A stretch of 64,000 nt of DNA from Streptomyces sp. MA5143a (GCF_900290235.1 NZ_OLMK01000047.1:62001-126000); one strand, 5' to 3'. Shown: positions 35,483 through 44,255, counted from the stretch's first letter. The notes: generated from the letters alone by a model not told the origin. Program-made: numbers and translations.

Positions 35483-36823
35483 TTACTTGTCGTCGGTCTC
35501 CTTGGCGACCTCGGTCTCGGCGGGCCCCTCGGCCGGAGCCTCGGCCTTCTCCGTGGCCTCCGCGGCCTCCGCGGCCTCCATGGCCTCCATGGCCTCCGCG
35601 GCCTCCATGGCCTCCGCGCCGATCGCGGCGTCCACCTCCGCCGCGACCGCCGCCGACGTCTCCGCCGACTGGGCCAGTACCTCGTCCGGCACCAGTTCGC
35701 CCGCCTCCTTGGCGGCGGCCAGCAGGACGACGTCCTGGGGCTGCTGGTCGTCGAAGTTCTCCGGGTGGTGGCAGGCGACCCGCTGGCCCGGCCTCAGCTC
35801 GGCGAGCGGCGGCTCGGTGGTCCGGCAGACCTCCGTGGCCTTCCAGCACCGGGTGTGGAAGCGGCAGCCGCTCGGCGGCGCGATCGGCGAGGGCACATCG
35901 CCCTTGAGCAGGATGCGCTCGCTCTTGGCGCCGCGCCGCCTGGGGTCCGGGATCGGCACCGCCGACAGCAGGGCCTTGGTGTACGGGTGCATCGGCGAGG
36001 CGTACAGCGCGTCCCGGTCGGCGAGCTCGACGATCTTGCCGAGGTACATCACCGCGATGCGGTCCGAGACATGGCGGACGACGGAGAGGTCGTGCGCGAT
36101 GATCACGTACGTGAGGCCCAGCTCGTCCTGGAGGTCGTCCATGAGGTTGACGACCTGCGCCTGGATGGACACGTCGAGCGCGGAGACCGGCTCGTCGGCC
36201 ACGACCATACGGGGCTTGAGGGCGAGGGCGCGGGCGATGCCGATGCGCTGGCGCTGACCGCCGGAGAACTCGTGCGGGTAGCGGTTGTAGTGCTCGGGAT
36301 TGAGCCCGACCACCGCCAGCAGGCGCTGGACCTCCTTCTTGATCCCGCCCTCGGGCGTCACTCCCTGGAGGCGGAACGGAGCCCCCACGATGGTGCCGAT
36401 CGTGTGACGGGGGTTCAGCGAGGAGTACGGGTCCTGGAAGATCATCTGCACGTCCCGGCGCAGTGGCCGCATACCGGCGGCACCGAGGTGCGTGATGTCC
36501 CTCCCTTCGAACTCGATGGTCCCCGCCGTGGGTTCGAGCAGTCGGGTGATCAGACGGCCCATGGTCGACTTGCCGCAGCCGGACTCGCCCACGACGCCCA
36601 GGGTCTCACCGGCCCGGACCTCGAAGTCGATGCCGTCGACGGCCCGTACGGCACTGACCTGTCGTTTGAAGAGGCCCTTGCGAATCGGGAAGTGCTTCTG
36701 GAGCCCGGTCACCTTCAACAGGACCTCGCCGGGGGCGACGTCCTTGACGCGGGTCGCGGCAGGTGCCGCGTCCCCGCTCTGACGAGGAATGGTCACGGCC
36801 GCGTCCTTGGATGTCTCGCTCAC
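35483..36823 (-). CDS. dppF: Oligo/dipeptide ABC transporter ATP-binding protein (DppF type) with repeated acidic tail
   Basis: Second ATPase of a peptide importer, 446 residues. Walker A GESGCGKST, signature FSGGQRQRIGIARAL, Walker B RMVVADEPVSALD, and the oligopeptide-family end with CRFHTRC...VC. Normal members end about residue 350. Here an extra tail of about 80 residues is Ala/Glu-rich, with repeated (A/M)EA units coded by a 9-base minisatellite (35555-35617). The GTG start overlaps the TGA of the first ATPase by 4 bases. The dpp name is by type; substrate preference is not shown. Confidence 0.92.
   Translation of the reverse strand: MSETSKDAAVTIPRQSGDAAPAATRVKDVAPGEVLLKVTGLQKHFPIRKGLFKRQVSAVRAVDGIDFEVRAGETLGVVGESGCGKSTMGRLITRLLEPTAGTIEFEGRDITHLGAAGMRPLRRDVQMIFQDPYSSLNPRHTIGTIVGAPFRLQGVTPEGGIKKEVQRLLAVVGLNPEHYNRYPHEFSGGQRQRIGIARALALKPRMVVADEPVSALDVSIQAQVVNLMDDLQDELGLTYVIIAHDLSVVRHVSDRIAVMYLGKIVELADRDALYASPMHPYTKALLSAVPIPDPRRRGAKSERILLKGDVPSPIAPPSGCRFHTRCWKATEVCRTTEPPLAELRPGQRVACHHPENFDDQQPQDVVLLAAAKEAGELVPDEVLAQSAETSAAVAAEVDAAIGAEAMEAAEAMEAMEAAEAAEATEKAEAPAEGPAETEVAKETDDK
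35555..35617. repeat. 9-base minisatellite inside dppF, seven copies
   Basis: Seven head-to-tail units of GGCCTCCGC or GGCCTCCAT (plus strand), coding (A/M)-E-A triplets in the protein tail. In frame, so unit gain or loss would only lengthen or shorten the tail. Confidence 0.9.
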
Positions 36824-37917
36824 AGCTTCGGCGCAATCTCTTCGGTCCAGATACGCTGCCGCTGCTCCTGGGGCAGGTGGCAGGCAGCCCAGTGCTGACT
36901 GCCGACCTCGGCCAGCTCGGGGCGGACCTCACGGGTGATGTTGCCCTTGGGCACATCCGCGTACTGGCAGCGCGGATGGAAGGCGCATCCCGGCGGAAGG
37001 TTGATGAGGGACGGCGGAGAGCCCTTGACGGGGATGAGCCGCTCCTGCTGGTCCCGGTCCAGGCGCGGCATCGAGCCGAGCAGACCCCAGGTGTAGGGGT
37101 GCCGGGGCTCGTAGAACACCTTCTCGGCCGGGCCCCGCTCGACGCAGCGGCCGCCGTACATCACGAGGAGGTCGTCGGCGAGTTCGGCGACGACGCCCAG
37201 GTCGTGCGTGATGACGATGACCGCGGACCCGAACTCCTTCTGCAGGTCGCGGATGAGGTCGAGGATCTGCGCCTGGACGGTGACGTCCAGGGCGGTGGTG
37301 GGCTCGTCCGCGATGAGCAGTTCGGGATTGTTGACCAGGGACATGGCGATCATCGCCCGCTGGCGCATACCACCGGAGAACTCGTGCGGGTAGTTGTCCA
37401 CCCGCTTGTCCGGCTGGGGAATGCCGACACGGTCGAGCATCTCCACGGCGCGGCGCCTGGCGGTCTTCTTGTCCACGTCGTGGTGGACGCGGTACGCCTC
37501 CACGATCTGCGTGCCGATCGTGTAGTACGGATGCAGCGCCGACAACGGGTCCTGGAAGATCATCGCCATCTGCCGGCCGCGCAACTTGCGTACGTGCTCG
37601 GGAGCCGCGGAGAGAAGTTCGGTGCCGTCCAGCCAGACCTCACCGGAGATCTGCGCCTTCCGCTTGCCGTACTGCCCCGCTGTGTGCAGGCCCATGATGC
37701 CGAGCGAGGTGACCGACTTGCCCGAGCCGGACTCGCCCACGATGCCGAGGGTCTTGCCCTTCTCCAGCTGGAAACTGAGCCCGTCGACGGACTTGACCAG
37801 GCCGTCGTCGGTCGGGAAGTGCACCCGCAGGTCCCGCACCTCCAGGAAGGCGGTCGGTGCCGGAGAACCGGCCACGGGTTCCCCCACGGCCGCTCCCGTC
37901 TTGTCCAGGTCTGTCAT
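36820..37917 (-). CDS. dppD: Oligo/dipeptide ABC transporter ATP-binding protein (DppD type)
   Basis: First ATPase of the importer, 365 residues. Walker A GESGSGKS, signature FSGGMRQRAMIAMSL, Walker B LLIADEPTTALD and the oligopeptide-type end CAFHPRCQYA. ATG 37917 overlaps the stop of the permease gene by 4 bases (ATGA), and its own stop overlaps the next gene by 4, so the three are tightly coupled. Cytoplasmic, bound to the permease pair. Confidence 0.94.
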   Translation of the reverse strand: MTDLDKTGAAVGEPVAGSPAPTAFLEVRDLRVHFPTDDGLVKSVDGLSFQLEKGKTLGIVGESGSGKSVTSLGIMGLHTAGQYGKRKAQISGEVWLDGTELLSAAPEHVRKLRGRQMAMIFQDPLSALHPYYTIGTQIVEAYRVHHDVDKKTARRRAVEMLDRVGIPQPDKRVDNYPHEFSGGMRQRAMIAMSLVNNPELLIADEPTTALDVTVQAQILDLIRDLQKEFGSAVIVITHDLGVVAELADDLLVMYGGRCVERGPAEKVFYEPRHPYTWGLLGSMPRLDRDQQERLIPVKGSPPSLINLPPGCAFHPRCQYADVPKGNITREVRPELAEVGSQHWAACHLPQEQRQRIWTEEIAPKL

Positions 37918-38915
37918 CCCAGCCTCACTCGCGGGTCTATGACTGCGTACAGAAGGTCCACCAGGAGGTTGGCCACGGCGATCGCCAGAGCGGCGAACAA
38001 CGTCACGCCGAGAATGACCGGCAGGTCCTTGCTGCTGATGGCCTGCACCGCGGCGAGTCCGAGGCCGGGCAGGTTGAAGGTCGACTCGGTGAGGACCGCG
38101 CCGCCGAGCAGCACGCCGATGTCCAGACCGAAGACGGTAAGGATCGGGGTCATCGCCGAGCGCAACGCGTGCCGGGTGATGACCACCCGCTCACCGAGCC
38201 CCTTGGCCCGCGCGGTACGGATGTAGTCCTCGCCGAGCACCTCCAGCATGGTGGCCCGGGTGAGGCGTGCGTACATCGCCGCGTTCAGCAGGGCGAGCAC
38301 GATCCACGGGAGGATCAAGGTCTCGAACCACACGCCGATGGGGTCATCGGTGCTGAGGTTGTCCTCGATGCGCACCATCCCCAGGCTGTGCACGAAGATG
38401 CCCATCGCGACCATGCCGGTGAAGAAGATCGGCAGGGAGACACCGCCGAGCGCGGCGATCATCGCGGCCCGGTCCCACACGGAGCCCCGCTTCAGTGCGG
38501 AGATCACACCGGTCGCGACTCCGCCGGCCAGCCAGAGGACGCAGGCGCCGAGGGCGAGCGCGCCGGTGACGGGCAGAGCGTCCTTGAGGGTGTTCCACAC
38601 CGGCTCCTCCGTGACGAAGGAGTAGCCGAAGCAGGGGGCCGGGCAGTGGGTGACGTCGTCACCGTTGGCGTAGTCCCGCCCCAGCGGGATGCCCTTGATG
38701 AACTCCCAGAACTGCGCGAGAAGGGGATCGTCGAGGCCCAGCTTGGTGCGGATGCCCTCGACCTGCTCGGCACCTGTCGCCTTGCCGGCGAAGAGGACGG
38801 CGATGTCCTGTCCCGCCCATCTGGGCAGCATGTAGAACACGGTGAAGGTCGCGAGCAGTACGACCAGCACCAGAACGGCAACGGCGGTCAGACGCCGGAT
38901 GAGATAAGCAAGCAC
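37914..38915 (-). CDS. dppB: Oligo/dipeptide ABC transporter permease (DppB type)
   Basis: Membrane subunit with the DppB layout: first helix (TAVAVLVLVVLLATFTVFYM), a large outer loop including the family's LGLDDPLLAQFWEFIKG, then five helices with the ATPase-contact loop YIRTARAKGLGERVV (EAA type) and the carboxy-terminal DLLYAVIDPRVRLG. I chose GTG 38915 (VLAYLIRRLTAV). The frame is open to 38966, but that extension would encode the stem of a 17 bp hairpin (38929-38969). AGGG lies 9 bases before the chosen start. About 333 residues, normal for the family. Confidence 0.9.
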   Translation of the reverse strand: MLAYLIRRLTAVAVLVLVVLLATFTVFYMLPRWAGQDIAVLFAGKATGAEQVEGIRTKLGLDDPLLAQFWEFIKGIPLGRDYANGDDVTHCPAPCFGYSFVTEEPVWNTLKDALPVTGALALGACVLWLAGGVATGVISALKRGSVWDRAAMIAALGGVSLPIFFTGMVAMGIFVHSLGMVRIEDNLSTDDPIGVWFETLILPWIVLALLNAAMYARLTRATMLEVLGEDYIRTARAKGLGERVVITRHALRSAMTPILTVFGLDIGVLLGGAVLTESTFNLPGLGLAAVQAISSKDLPVILGVTLFAALAIAVANLLVDLLYAVIDPRVRLG

Positions 38916-38928
38916 TGTGTACGGCCCT

Positions 38929-38969
38929 GCGGTGGCCCGGACCTCCTCGTGAGAGGTCCGGGCCACCGC
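38929..38969 (-). terminator. Intercistronic hairpin between the binding protein and dppB
   Basis: A 17 bp perfect stem GCGGTGGCCCGGACCTC / GAGGTCCGGGCCACCGC with a 7-base loop, 14 bases before dppB. A hairpin after the binding-protein gene commonly stabilises that mRNA and lowers read-through, giving more binding protein than membrane parts. Confidence 0.8.
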
Positions 38970-39040
38970 TCAGGGCCCTCACCTGCCCTTCGGACTGGCG
39001 GGATTCGGCGGCAAGGGTCGGTCGGCGACGTGGTGGGCTG

Positions 39041-40810
39041 CTACTTCACGACACCGAGCATGACGTAGTCGTAGCGGCCGTTGTACGCGGCGGACGAATA
39101 CACGTTGGTCAGCCGCGGGCTGCGCCACGAGATGTTCTTCTCGTAGATGAAGGGCATCCAGTCGGCGTTGTCGAGCAGGCGCTTGTTCAGCTGCTCGTAG
39201 TCAGCGGTGGCCTCGGCCGGGTCGGTCGACGCGATCGCCTTGTCGAAGAGCTTGTCGATCTCCGGGTCCTTGATCTGGGACTCGTTGTAGTTGCCGTTCT
39301 CGAAGATGAAACGGCTGTCGAACAGAGGCTGCGCGTAGCCCTGACCGGTCGGGAAGTCGGGGCCCCAGCCGGCCATCGTCAGGCCGTAACCGCGCTCCTT
39401 CACGACCTTCGGGGAACCGGTGATGCTGGAGGACTGAGCGCCGTCGATCGGGTCGACGTCGATCTTGATGCCGACCTTGGCCAGCTGCTCCTGCAGGGCC
39501 TCGGCCGCGTCGACCTCGCTCGGCTGGTTGGTACGCGCGGAGATCTTGGTGGAGAAGCCGTTCGGCTGGCCGCATTCCTTGAGTTCGGCCTTGGCCTTGG
39601 CGAGGTCCGGCTTGCCCTTGCGAGCGAGGACACCGTACGGGTCGTAGTCGGTGTAGCCCGGGATGGCCTTCGGGAAGACCGAGTTGGCGATGTCGCCACC
39701 GGCGATCTTGCCGCCACGGGTCTGCTGCAGGCCCGCGAAGTTGGTGGCGTAGAAGACGGCCTTGCGGCAGTGGACGTTGTCGAACGGCTTCGCGGTGTGC
39801 ACGAGGGCGACGTAGCGGACGAAGGACGTCTGGATGTTGTCGACGTTCGCCTTGTGGTCCTGGATGGCGCTGACACGGCCGGACTGGGTCATGCCCGTGC
39901 CGTTGACGTCGAGGTCGTAGTCGCCCTCCATCAGCCGCTTGTCGTTCTCCTCCAGGTTGGCGGAGATCGTCACGGTGATCTTGTCCGGAAGGGCCGGGCG
40001 GATCGGGTCCGACTCCTTCTTCCAGTTCTTGTTGCGGACGAGGGTCAGCTCCTTGCCCGCCTTGTACGACTGGACCTGGTAAGGGCCGGAGGAGAAGGGC
40101 TTGTTGGTGTACTTGGCACCCGTGTCCTCGCTCTGCTTCACCGGGGCACCCGTGGGCATGGCCAGGAACTGCTCGAAGTCACCGTTGGCCTTGGGCAGCT
40201 TGAAGACGATGGTCTTGTCGTCCGGCGTCTCGATGGCCTTGAGGCCCAGCTTGTCCTTGGACTTGTCCTTGTACGGACCGGGGTACTCGCCCTTGGGGTC
40301 GAGGGTCTGCTTGAGGTACGCCGGCCCACCGGTGATGACGTCGGTGGCCCAGATCCGCTCGATGCCGTACTTGATGTCCTTGGAGGTCAGCGCGGAGCCG
40401 TCCTCCCACGTCAGGCCGTCGCGCAGCTTGTACGTGTACGTCTTGCCGTCGGCCGACACCTCGCCCGGACCCGTCGCCAGGTCGCCGACCAGCTTGTTGG
40501 ACGCGTCGCCCGGCTTCGTGTCGTAGGTGACCAGGGTACGCGTGAAGAAGCGCATGAAGTCCCAGGTCATGCCGTAGTACGTCCGCTGCGGGTCAAGGGA
40601 GTCGAAGTCCTGCTTGCCTATGAACTTGAGCGTCCCGCCCTTCTTGGTGGACGCGTTGACGACCTTGCCGAGAGCGGCGTTGTAGCCGGCGCCCTGGCCT
40701 TCCTCGTCACCGTCGCCGTTGCCGCCACCGCACGCCGTGGTGGTCATCAGCGCCGCGACAACGAGGGCCGCGCCGGCAGCGAGCCGTCGCTTCGAAGAAA
40801 CCGTGGGCAT
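39041..40810 (-). CDS. dppA: Peptide-binding lipoprotein of the ABC transporter (SBP family 5)
   Basis: Extracellular substrate-binding protein, 589 residues. It begins MPTVSSKRRLAAGAALVVAAL with a lipoprotein signal ending MTTTAC, so it should be lipid-anchored. Family-5 motifs: DFDSLDPQRTYYG, LVGDLATGPGEVSADGKTYT, KLRDGLTWEDGSALTSKDI and, near the end, MAGWGPDFPTGQGYAQPLF. GGAGG lies 10 bases before ATG 40810. The frame is open to 40873 but the extension lacks signal character. It sits between the two permease genes (order C-A-B-D-F). Confidence 0.94.
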   Translation of the reverse strand: MPTVSSKRRLAAGAALVVAALMTTTACGGGNGDGDEEGQGAGYNAALGKVVNASTKKGGTLKFIGKQDFDSLDPQRTYYGMTWDFMRFFTRTLVTYDTKPGDASNKLVGDLATGPGEVSADGKTYTYKLRDGLTWEDGSALTSKDIKYGIERIWATDVITGGPAYLKQTLDPKGEYPGPYKDKSKDKLGLKAIETPDDKTIVFKLPKANGDFEQFLAMPTGAPVKQSEDTGAKYTNKPFSSGPYQVQSYKAGKELTLVRNKNWKKESDPIRPALPDKITVTISANLEENDKRLMEGDYDLDVNGTGMTQSGRVSAIQDHKANVDNIQTSFVRYVALVHTAKPFDNVHCRKAVFYATNFAGLQQTRGGKIAGGDIANSVFPKAIPGYTDYDPYGVLARKGKPDLAKAKAELKECGQPNGFSTKISARTNQPSEVDAAEALQEQLAKVGIKIDVDPIDGAQSSSITGSPKVVKERGYGLTMAGWGPDFPTGQGYAQPLFDSRFIFENGNYNESQIKDPEIDKLFDKAIASTDPAEATADYEQLNKRLLDNADWMPFIYEKNISWRSPRLTNVYSSAAYNGRYDYVMLGVVK

Positions 40811-40914
40811 TGTCTTGGAACCTCCGAGATTCGCGGTCCCGGACCAGAGCCGGAATACCTTGGGATGTGCCACCTGACGGTCAGTCAGGGGTGAGTGCGG
40901 TGCCCGTTCGGGAC

Positions 40915-41916
40915 TTATCGGGTGCCTTTGGGGTCCAGGGCGTCACGCAGCCCGTCCCCGAAGAGGTTGAAGGCGAGTACGGCGATGAAGATGGTGACAC
41001 CGGGGAACACCATGAACATCGGGTCGTGCTCGTAGGTCGCGAGGGCGTCGCGCAGCATGCCGCCCCATGAGGCCGTCGGCGGACGCACTCCCGCCCCGAG
41101 GAAGCTGAGCGCCGCCTCGGTGAGGATGTTGGTGGGGATCATCAGCGTCGCGTAGACGAGGATGGGCGCCACCAGGTTCGGCAGCAGTTCCCTGAAGAGG
41201 ATGTGGCGCCTGCCACCGCCGAGGCTGCGAGCGGCCTCGATGTACTCCCGCTCGCGCAGACTCAGGGTCTGGCCGCGCACGATGCGCCCGACATAGGGCC
41301 ACCCGAAGAACCCGATGACCAGGACGAGTACGGCGATACGCACCCCGGACCCGGTCAGCCCCAGCAGGTCGTCCGGAAGGACCGAGACCAGGGAGATGAT
41401 GAAGAGCAGCTGGGGGAAGGCGAGGAGCACGTCCATGGTGCGGCTGATCAACGCGTCGACCCAGCCGCCGAAGTAGCCGGCGATGATGCCGAAGAGCGTG
41501 CCCAGCACCACTGCCACCACAGCCGCGAGGAAGGCCACGAGGAGCGAGATACGCGCGCCGTAGACGATCCGACTGAACACGTCTCGACCCTTGTTGGGTT
41601 CGACACCGAAGAGGAAGTCGCCGCTCACCCCGCCCCAGGCACCCTGCGGCAGGTTGGTCAACGGGTCCAGCTCCTCCTGGTGGAACTCGTTCGGCGGGTG
41701 GCCCAGCAGGGAGACGATCAGGGGGGCGAAGATCGCGACCAGGGCCAGGACGAGCACCGTGACGCCGCCCGCCAGAGCGACCTTGTCCTGCTTGAGACGG
41801 TTCCATGCGATCTGCTTGAGGGACCGCCCCTCGACCTTCTTCCCCGCCGGCCCGGCCGGATCGGCGGGCGCGGCCGGAACCGCCTCCGCGGTCGTGTCGT
41901 GCAATGGCGCCGTCAT
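40915..41916 (-). CDS. dppC: Oligo/dipeptide ABC transporter permease (DppC type)
   Basis: First gene of the operon, 333 residues. A long cytoplasmic amino end with the OppC_N region (WNRLKQDKVALAGGVTVLV) precedes six helices; the ATPase-contact loop is REYIEAARSLGGGRRHILFR and the end is FNLFGDGLRDALDPKGTR, standard for DppC. The start ATG 41916 has GAGAGGGG upstream. A possible -10 TATAAG (41989-41984) lies 68 bases upstream. Confidence 0.94.
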   Translation of the reverse strand: MTAPLHDTTAEAVPAAPADPAGPAGKKVEGRSLKQIAWNRLKQDKVALAGGVTVLVLALVAIFAPLIVSLLGHPPNEFHQEELDPLTNLPQGAWGGVSGDFLFGVEPNKGRDVFSRIVYGARISLLVAFLAAVVAVVLGTLFGIIAGYFGGWVDALISRTMDVLLAFPQLLFIISLVSVLPDDLLGLTGSGVRIAVLVLVIGFFGWPYVGRIVRGQTLSLREREYIEAARSLGGGRRHILFRELLPNLVAPILVYATLMIPTNILTEAALSFLGAGVRPPTASWGGMLRDALATYEHDPMFMVFPGVTIFIAVLAFNLFGDGLRDALDPKGTR

Positions 41917-42198
41917 GTGGCAGGGACCCCTCTCAACCGGCGGTGACCGGCCCGCACTTGCCGCTGTGGCGGCTTCAATCTCCCTTATAGACAGGGACCG
42001 AAAGCCCCTGGTGGGCGAGTCTTCAACGGTTCGTCGAGCCCTGACCAGACCTGACGGTGAATGGATGCCTAAACGTGATGCCGCCTCCGAGCCCCGCTAT
42101 GCGGACACGGGTCAACTGCTGCCGAACGGCGCACACTTGGAACGAAAGGCTCATACCAGCCCACAACAGGGCCGAACTTCGACTCGCGAGACATTCGA

Positions 42199-42214
42199 TG
42201 TGACGGGGATCACA
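42199..42214. promoter_or_regulatory. CRP-like operator TGTGA-N6-TCACA
   Basis: TGTGACGGGGATCACA is a perfect match to both half-sites of the classical CRP box with the standard 6-base spacer. It lies about 210 bases upstream of the presumed dppC promoter and about 155 bases upstream of the -35 of the secreted protein gene. Streptomyces Crp recognises related GTG-N-CAC sites. GTGA/TCAC halves are also BldD-like, so the regulator is not certain. Confidence 0.5.
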
Positions 42215-42368
42215 CAGGAACCAGGAGCCCCGCACGGCGCCCTCTTTTTCCCATTCACCCCTTTGCGACATCGCGACAGAGGGAGCAAATCACCCGGACC
42301 GTCAGACCGTCACAATTTCCCCGTTGAGCCTTTCTTGAGGTTCTCCGAAAGCAAAGAAGTTCGGTCCG

Positions 42369-42397
42369 TTGACAGTCCGGAATTCCCTCCATACGTT
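42369..42397 (+). promoter_or_regulatory. Sigma-70 type promoter of the secreted protein gene
   Basis: TTGACA (42369-42374), 17 bases, TACGTT (42392-42397): a consensus -35 with ideal spacing and an acceptable -10. Transcription should begin near 42404, giving a 65-base leader before ATG 42469. Confidence 0.75.
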
Positions 42398-42468
42398 CTT
42401 CTCGACGAGCGGGGCCACCCACCGAACAAAAACAACGGGGGCCCCACGTACAGGGGAAACGGGGAAAA

Positions 42469-43044
42469 ATGAATAACACCATGCGCCGTAGCGTCGGTTC
42501 GGCATTTGCCGCGACCGCGCTCCTCGCGGGCACGATAATGACCACCCAGGGCACCGCCTTCGCCGGAACCGCGGACGCGCAGGACTGCGGGACGGGCTAC
42601 TTCTACTCTGTGGAGAAGTTCGGCTCACCCACGTACAAGCCCATCGCGCCCACGGCCGGCCGGTACAACTCCAGCAAGTCCAAGGCGAAGCTCAACTACA
42701 CCATGACCACGACCACGTCCCGCGCGACCACCTGGAGCGTCGGCGCCACCGCGTCCGTGTCGTGGGGCGTCGCCAAGATCGAGGGTCGCACGGACTACTC
42801 GGTCACCAAGAAGACCTCCAAGGGGGTCAAGGTCACCAACCAGATGGTGGTCAAGGGCAAGCACTACGGCTTCGTCACACCGAAGGTGAAGTTCCAGCGA
42901 TTCAACATCCGCAAGGAGCGCTACGGACCCGGCTGCACGACGGTGGTCGTCAAGAACTACGGGCTCATGAACGCCATCGTCGCCTACCCCTTCTACTCCG
43001 AATGCCAGACCAAGAGTTCGAGCGGGTGCAAGCCGAAGCCGTAA
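42469..43044 (+). CDS. Secreted beta-rich protein of unknown function
   Basis: 191 residues with a clear Sec signal peptide (MNNTMRRSVGSAFAATALLA ... AFA cut near residue 33). The mature part has four Cys (two possible disulfides) and a middle region of alternating Thr/Ser and hydrophobic residues (MTTTTSRATTWSVGATASVS, then YSVTKKTSKGVKVTNQ). This pattern is seen in amphipathic strands of aerolysin-type pore formers and in other secreted beta proteins. I recognise no named family. GGGGAAAA directly precedes ATG 42469. Own promoter upstream, strong hairpin downstream, so it is a single-gene unit. Expression is probably high. Confidence 0.85.
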   Translation: MNNTMRRSVGSAFAATALLAGTIMTTQGTAFAGTADAQDCGTGYFYSVEKFGSPTYKPIAPTAGRYNSSKSKAKLNYTMTTTTSRATTWSVGATASVSWGVAKIEGRTDYSVTKKTSKGVKVTNQMVVKGKHYGFVTPKVKFQRFNIRKERYGPGCTTVVVKNYGLMNAIVAYPFYSECQTKSSSGCKPKP

Positions 43045-43160
43045 AGTCTGGGCAGTGAACTCCGGGCGTAAATTCCGAGCGCGCTGAAAAACGGGGGAAA
43101 AGCGCACGGAAAAATCGTCCCGAACATCGTTCTCGTGCACGGGGGTGAGAACGACGCCGA

Positions 43161-43215
43161 GGAGCCCCTGGCTCCGGAAGGCTCTCTGACGAGTCCTTCC
43201 GGAGCCAGGGGCTCC
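43161..43215. terminator. 21 bp two-way terminator
   Basis: A perfect 21 bp stem (43161-43181 with 43195-43215) around a 13-base loop, between the convergent secreted protein gene and the SseB gene. The stem includes GGAGCCCCTGGCTCCGGAAG. Nothing else is seen in 43045-43273. Confidence 0.88.
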
Positions 43216-43273
43216 GTCGTTGCGCGCACGGGGGCCGGGGGCTCCCGCCGTACCGGGTCAGCAGCCGCCCGGG

Positions 43274-44062
43274 TCAGTAGCCGCCCGGGTAGCCGTAGCC
43301 GCCGGCGGCCGGGGCCTGGGCCGGGGCGCCGTGGGCCTCCCGGTCGTAGAACGGGCGGGCGGCCGCCCGCAGCCACATCGCGACCGGGTCGTACTCGTCG
43401 GACATGGCGACCGTGGAGACGGGCAGTCCGTCCGGGACGGCGCCGATGGACTGCTGCATCATCGCGCGCACCGAGTCGACGGCGGGCGGCGAGGTGTCGT
43501 ACACGTCGAGGCCGATCGCCAGGTAGGGCGCGCCGAGCGAGGGCTGCACCCAGGCGCGGCGCAGCGAGCGCACGGCCGGGGTGCGGTGGGCGTTCTGCGT
43601 GAGCAGGGCGTAGAACTGCGGGATCTCGATGCCCGGCTCGGACAGCCGCAGCGGGCCCGCGGGCTGCCGCTCCAGGCCCGTCGCGATCCGGCGCAGATCC
43701 AGCCAGGGAATGCCGACGCCGCCGCCCGGTGCGTGCGGGTTGAGCCAGAGTCCGTAGTGGTCGGGGTAGAGCGTGCGGGCCACGTCGAGGCCGTCGACGA
43801 CCTCGTAACTGCGGTTCCAGCCGCTGGCGGAGAGCTCCTGGGCGGAGGTGACGCAGGGCGCGTAGTTGAACCCGTCCACCTCCATGTTCCCGTACTGGGC
43901 GTCGGGGGAGCCGGCCTGGCCGTGCCACAGGAGCATCCAGACCTGGCCGGTGGCGGGGGTCGCGAGGGCACGCAGCAACGCCTCGTAGGCGTCGTAACGC
44001 CCCGGCGTCACCTGGCGCAGCATGTGCTCGACCTGCCCGGTCGCCGTGCCGCTCGCGCTCAC
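43274..44062 (-). CDS. SseB-family protein
   Basis: 262 residues from GTG 44062, with GAAGGG eight bases upstream. It looks like the SseB ('enhanced serine sensitivity') family: an amino domain EALLRALATPATGQVWMLLW, a middle with GIPWLDLRRIATGL, and the carboxy-terminal SseB_C-like domain YLAIGLDVYDT...PFYD, ending in a Gly/Tyr/Pro-rich tail. A second copy of the same family follows upstream (44256-45032); both end with RPFY plus a short tail. Biochemical function is unknown; the E. coli namesake was found because overexpression makes cells serine-sensitive. Position next to glycine/serine genes is noted. Confidence 0.78.
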   Translation of the reverse strand: MSASGTATGQVEHMLRQVTPGRYDAYEALLRALATPATGQVWMLLWHGQAGSPDAQYGNMEVDGFNYAPCVTSAQELSASGWNRSYEVVDGLDVARTLYPDHYGLWLNPHAPGGGVGIPWLDLRRIATGLERQPAGPLRLSEPGIEIPQFYALLTQNAHRTPAVRSLRRAWVQPSLGAPYLAIGLDVYDTSPPAVDSVRAMMQQSIGAVPDGLPVSTVAMSDEYDPVAMWLRAAARPFYDREAHGAPAQAPAAGGYGYPGGY

Positions 44063-44190
44063 GTCAGCCGCCCTTCGGTTTGGAGCTGGTGGTGTCGGAT
44101 GCTGGTTGTGGAAAACCAGCTTAGGTGGTGTGCGGGTCGAGCCGGTCAGGGCTCGGGGCTTGCTGTGCGTCGTGGGTCCCGGTGTCGTCG

Positions 44191-44250
44191 TGGCTGGTCG
44201 CGCCCCGCGGCGGAGCCGTCGACGCCGCCGCCCCGCGCCCTGGCGGGGCC
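44191..44250. repeat. Partial copy of the GC palindrome family
   Basis: TGGCTGGTCGCGCCC...GCGGCGGAGCCG followed by CGCCGCCCCGCGCCCTGGCG closely resembles the left half of the element at 26667-26753, but the mirror right half is missing. It lies between the two SseB genes. Nothing else is seen in 44063-44255. Confidence 0.65.
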
Positions 44251-44255
44251 CGGTG

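Larger units (their letters stand above)
41917..42468. other. 552-base divergent control region
   Basis: No gene seen. Towards dppC it has a possible -10 box TATAAG on the minus strand (41989-41984). In the middle lies a CRP-like palindrome (42199-42214). Towards the secreted protein gene there is a near-consensus promoter (42369-42397) and a leader of about 65 bases. GC is lower here than in the genes. Confidence 0.6.
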
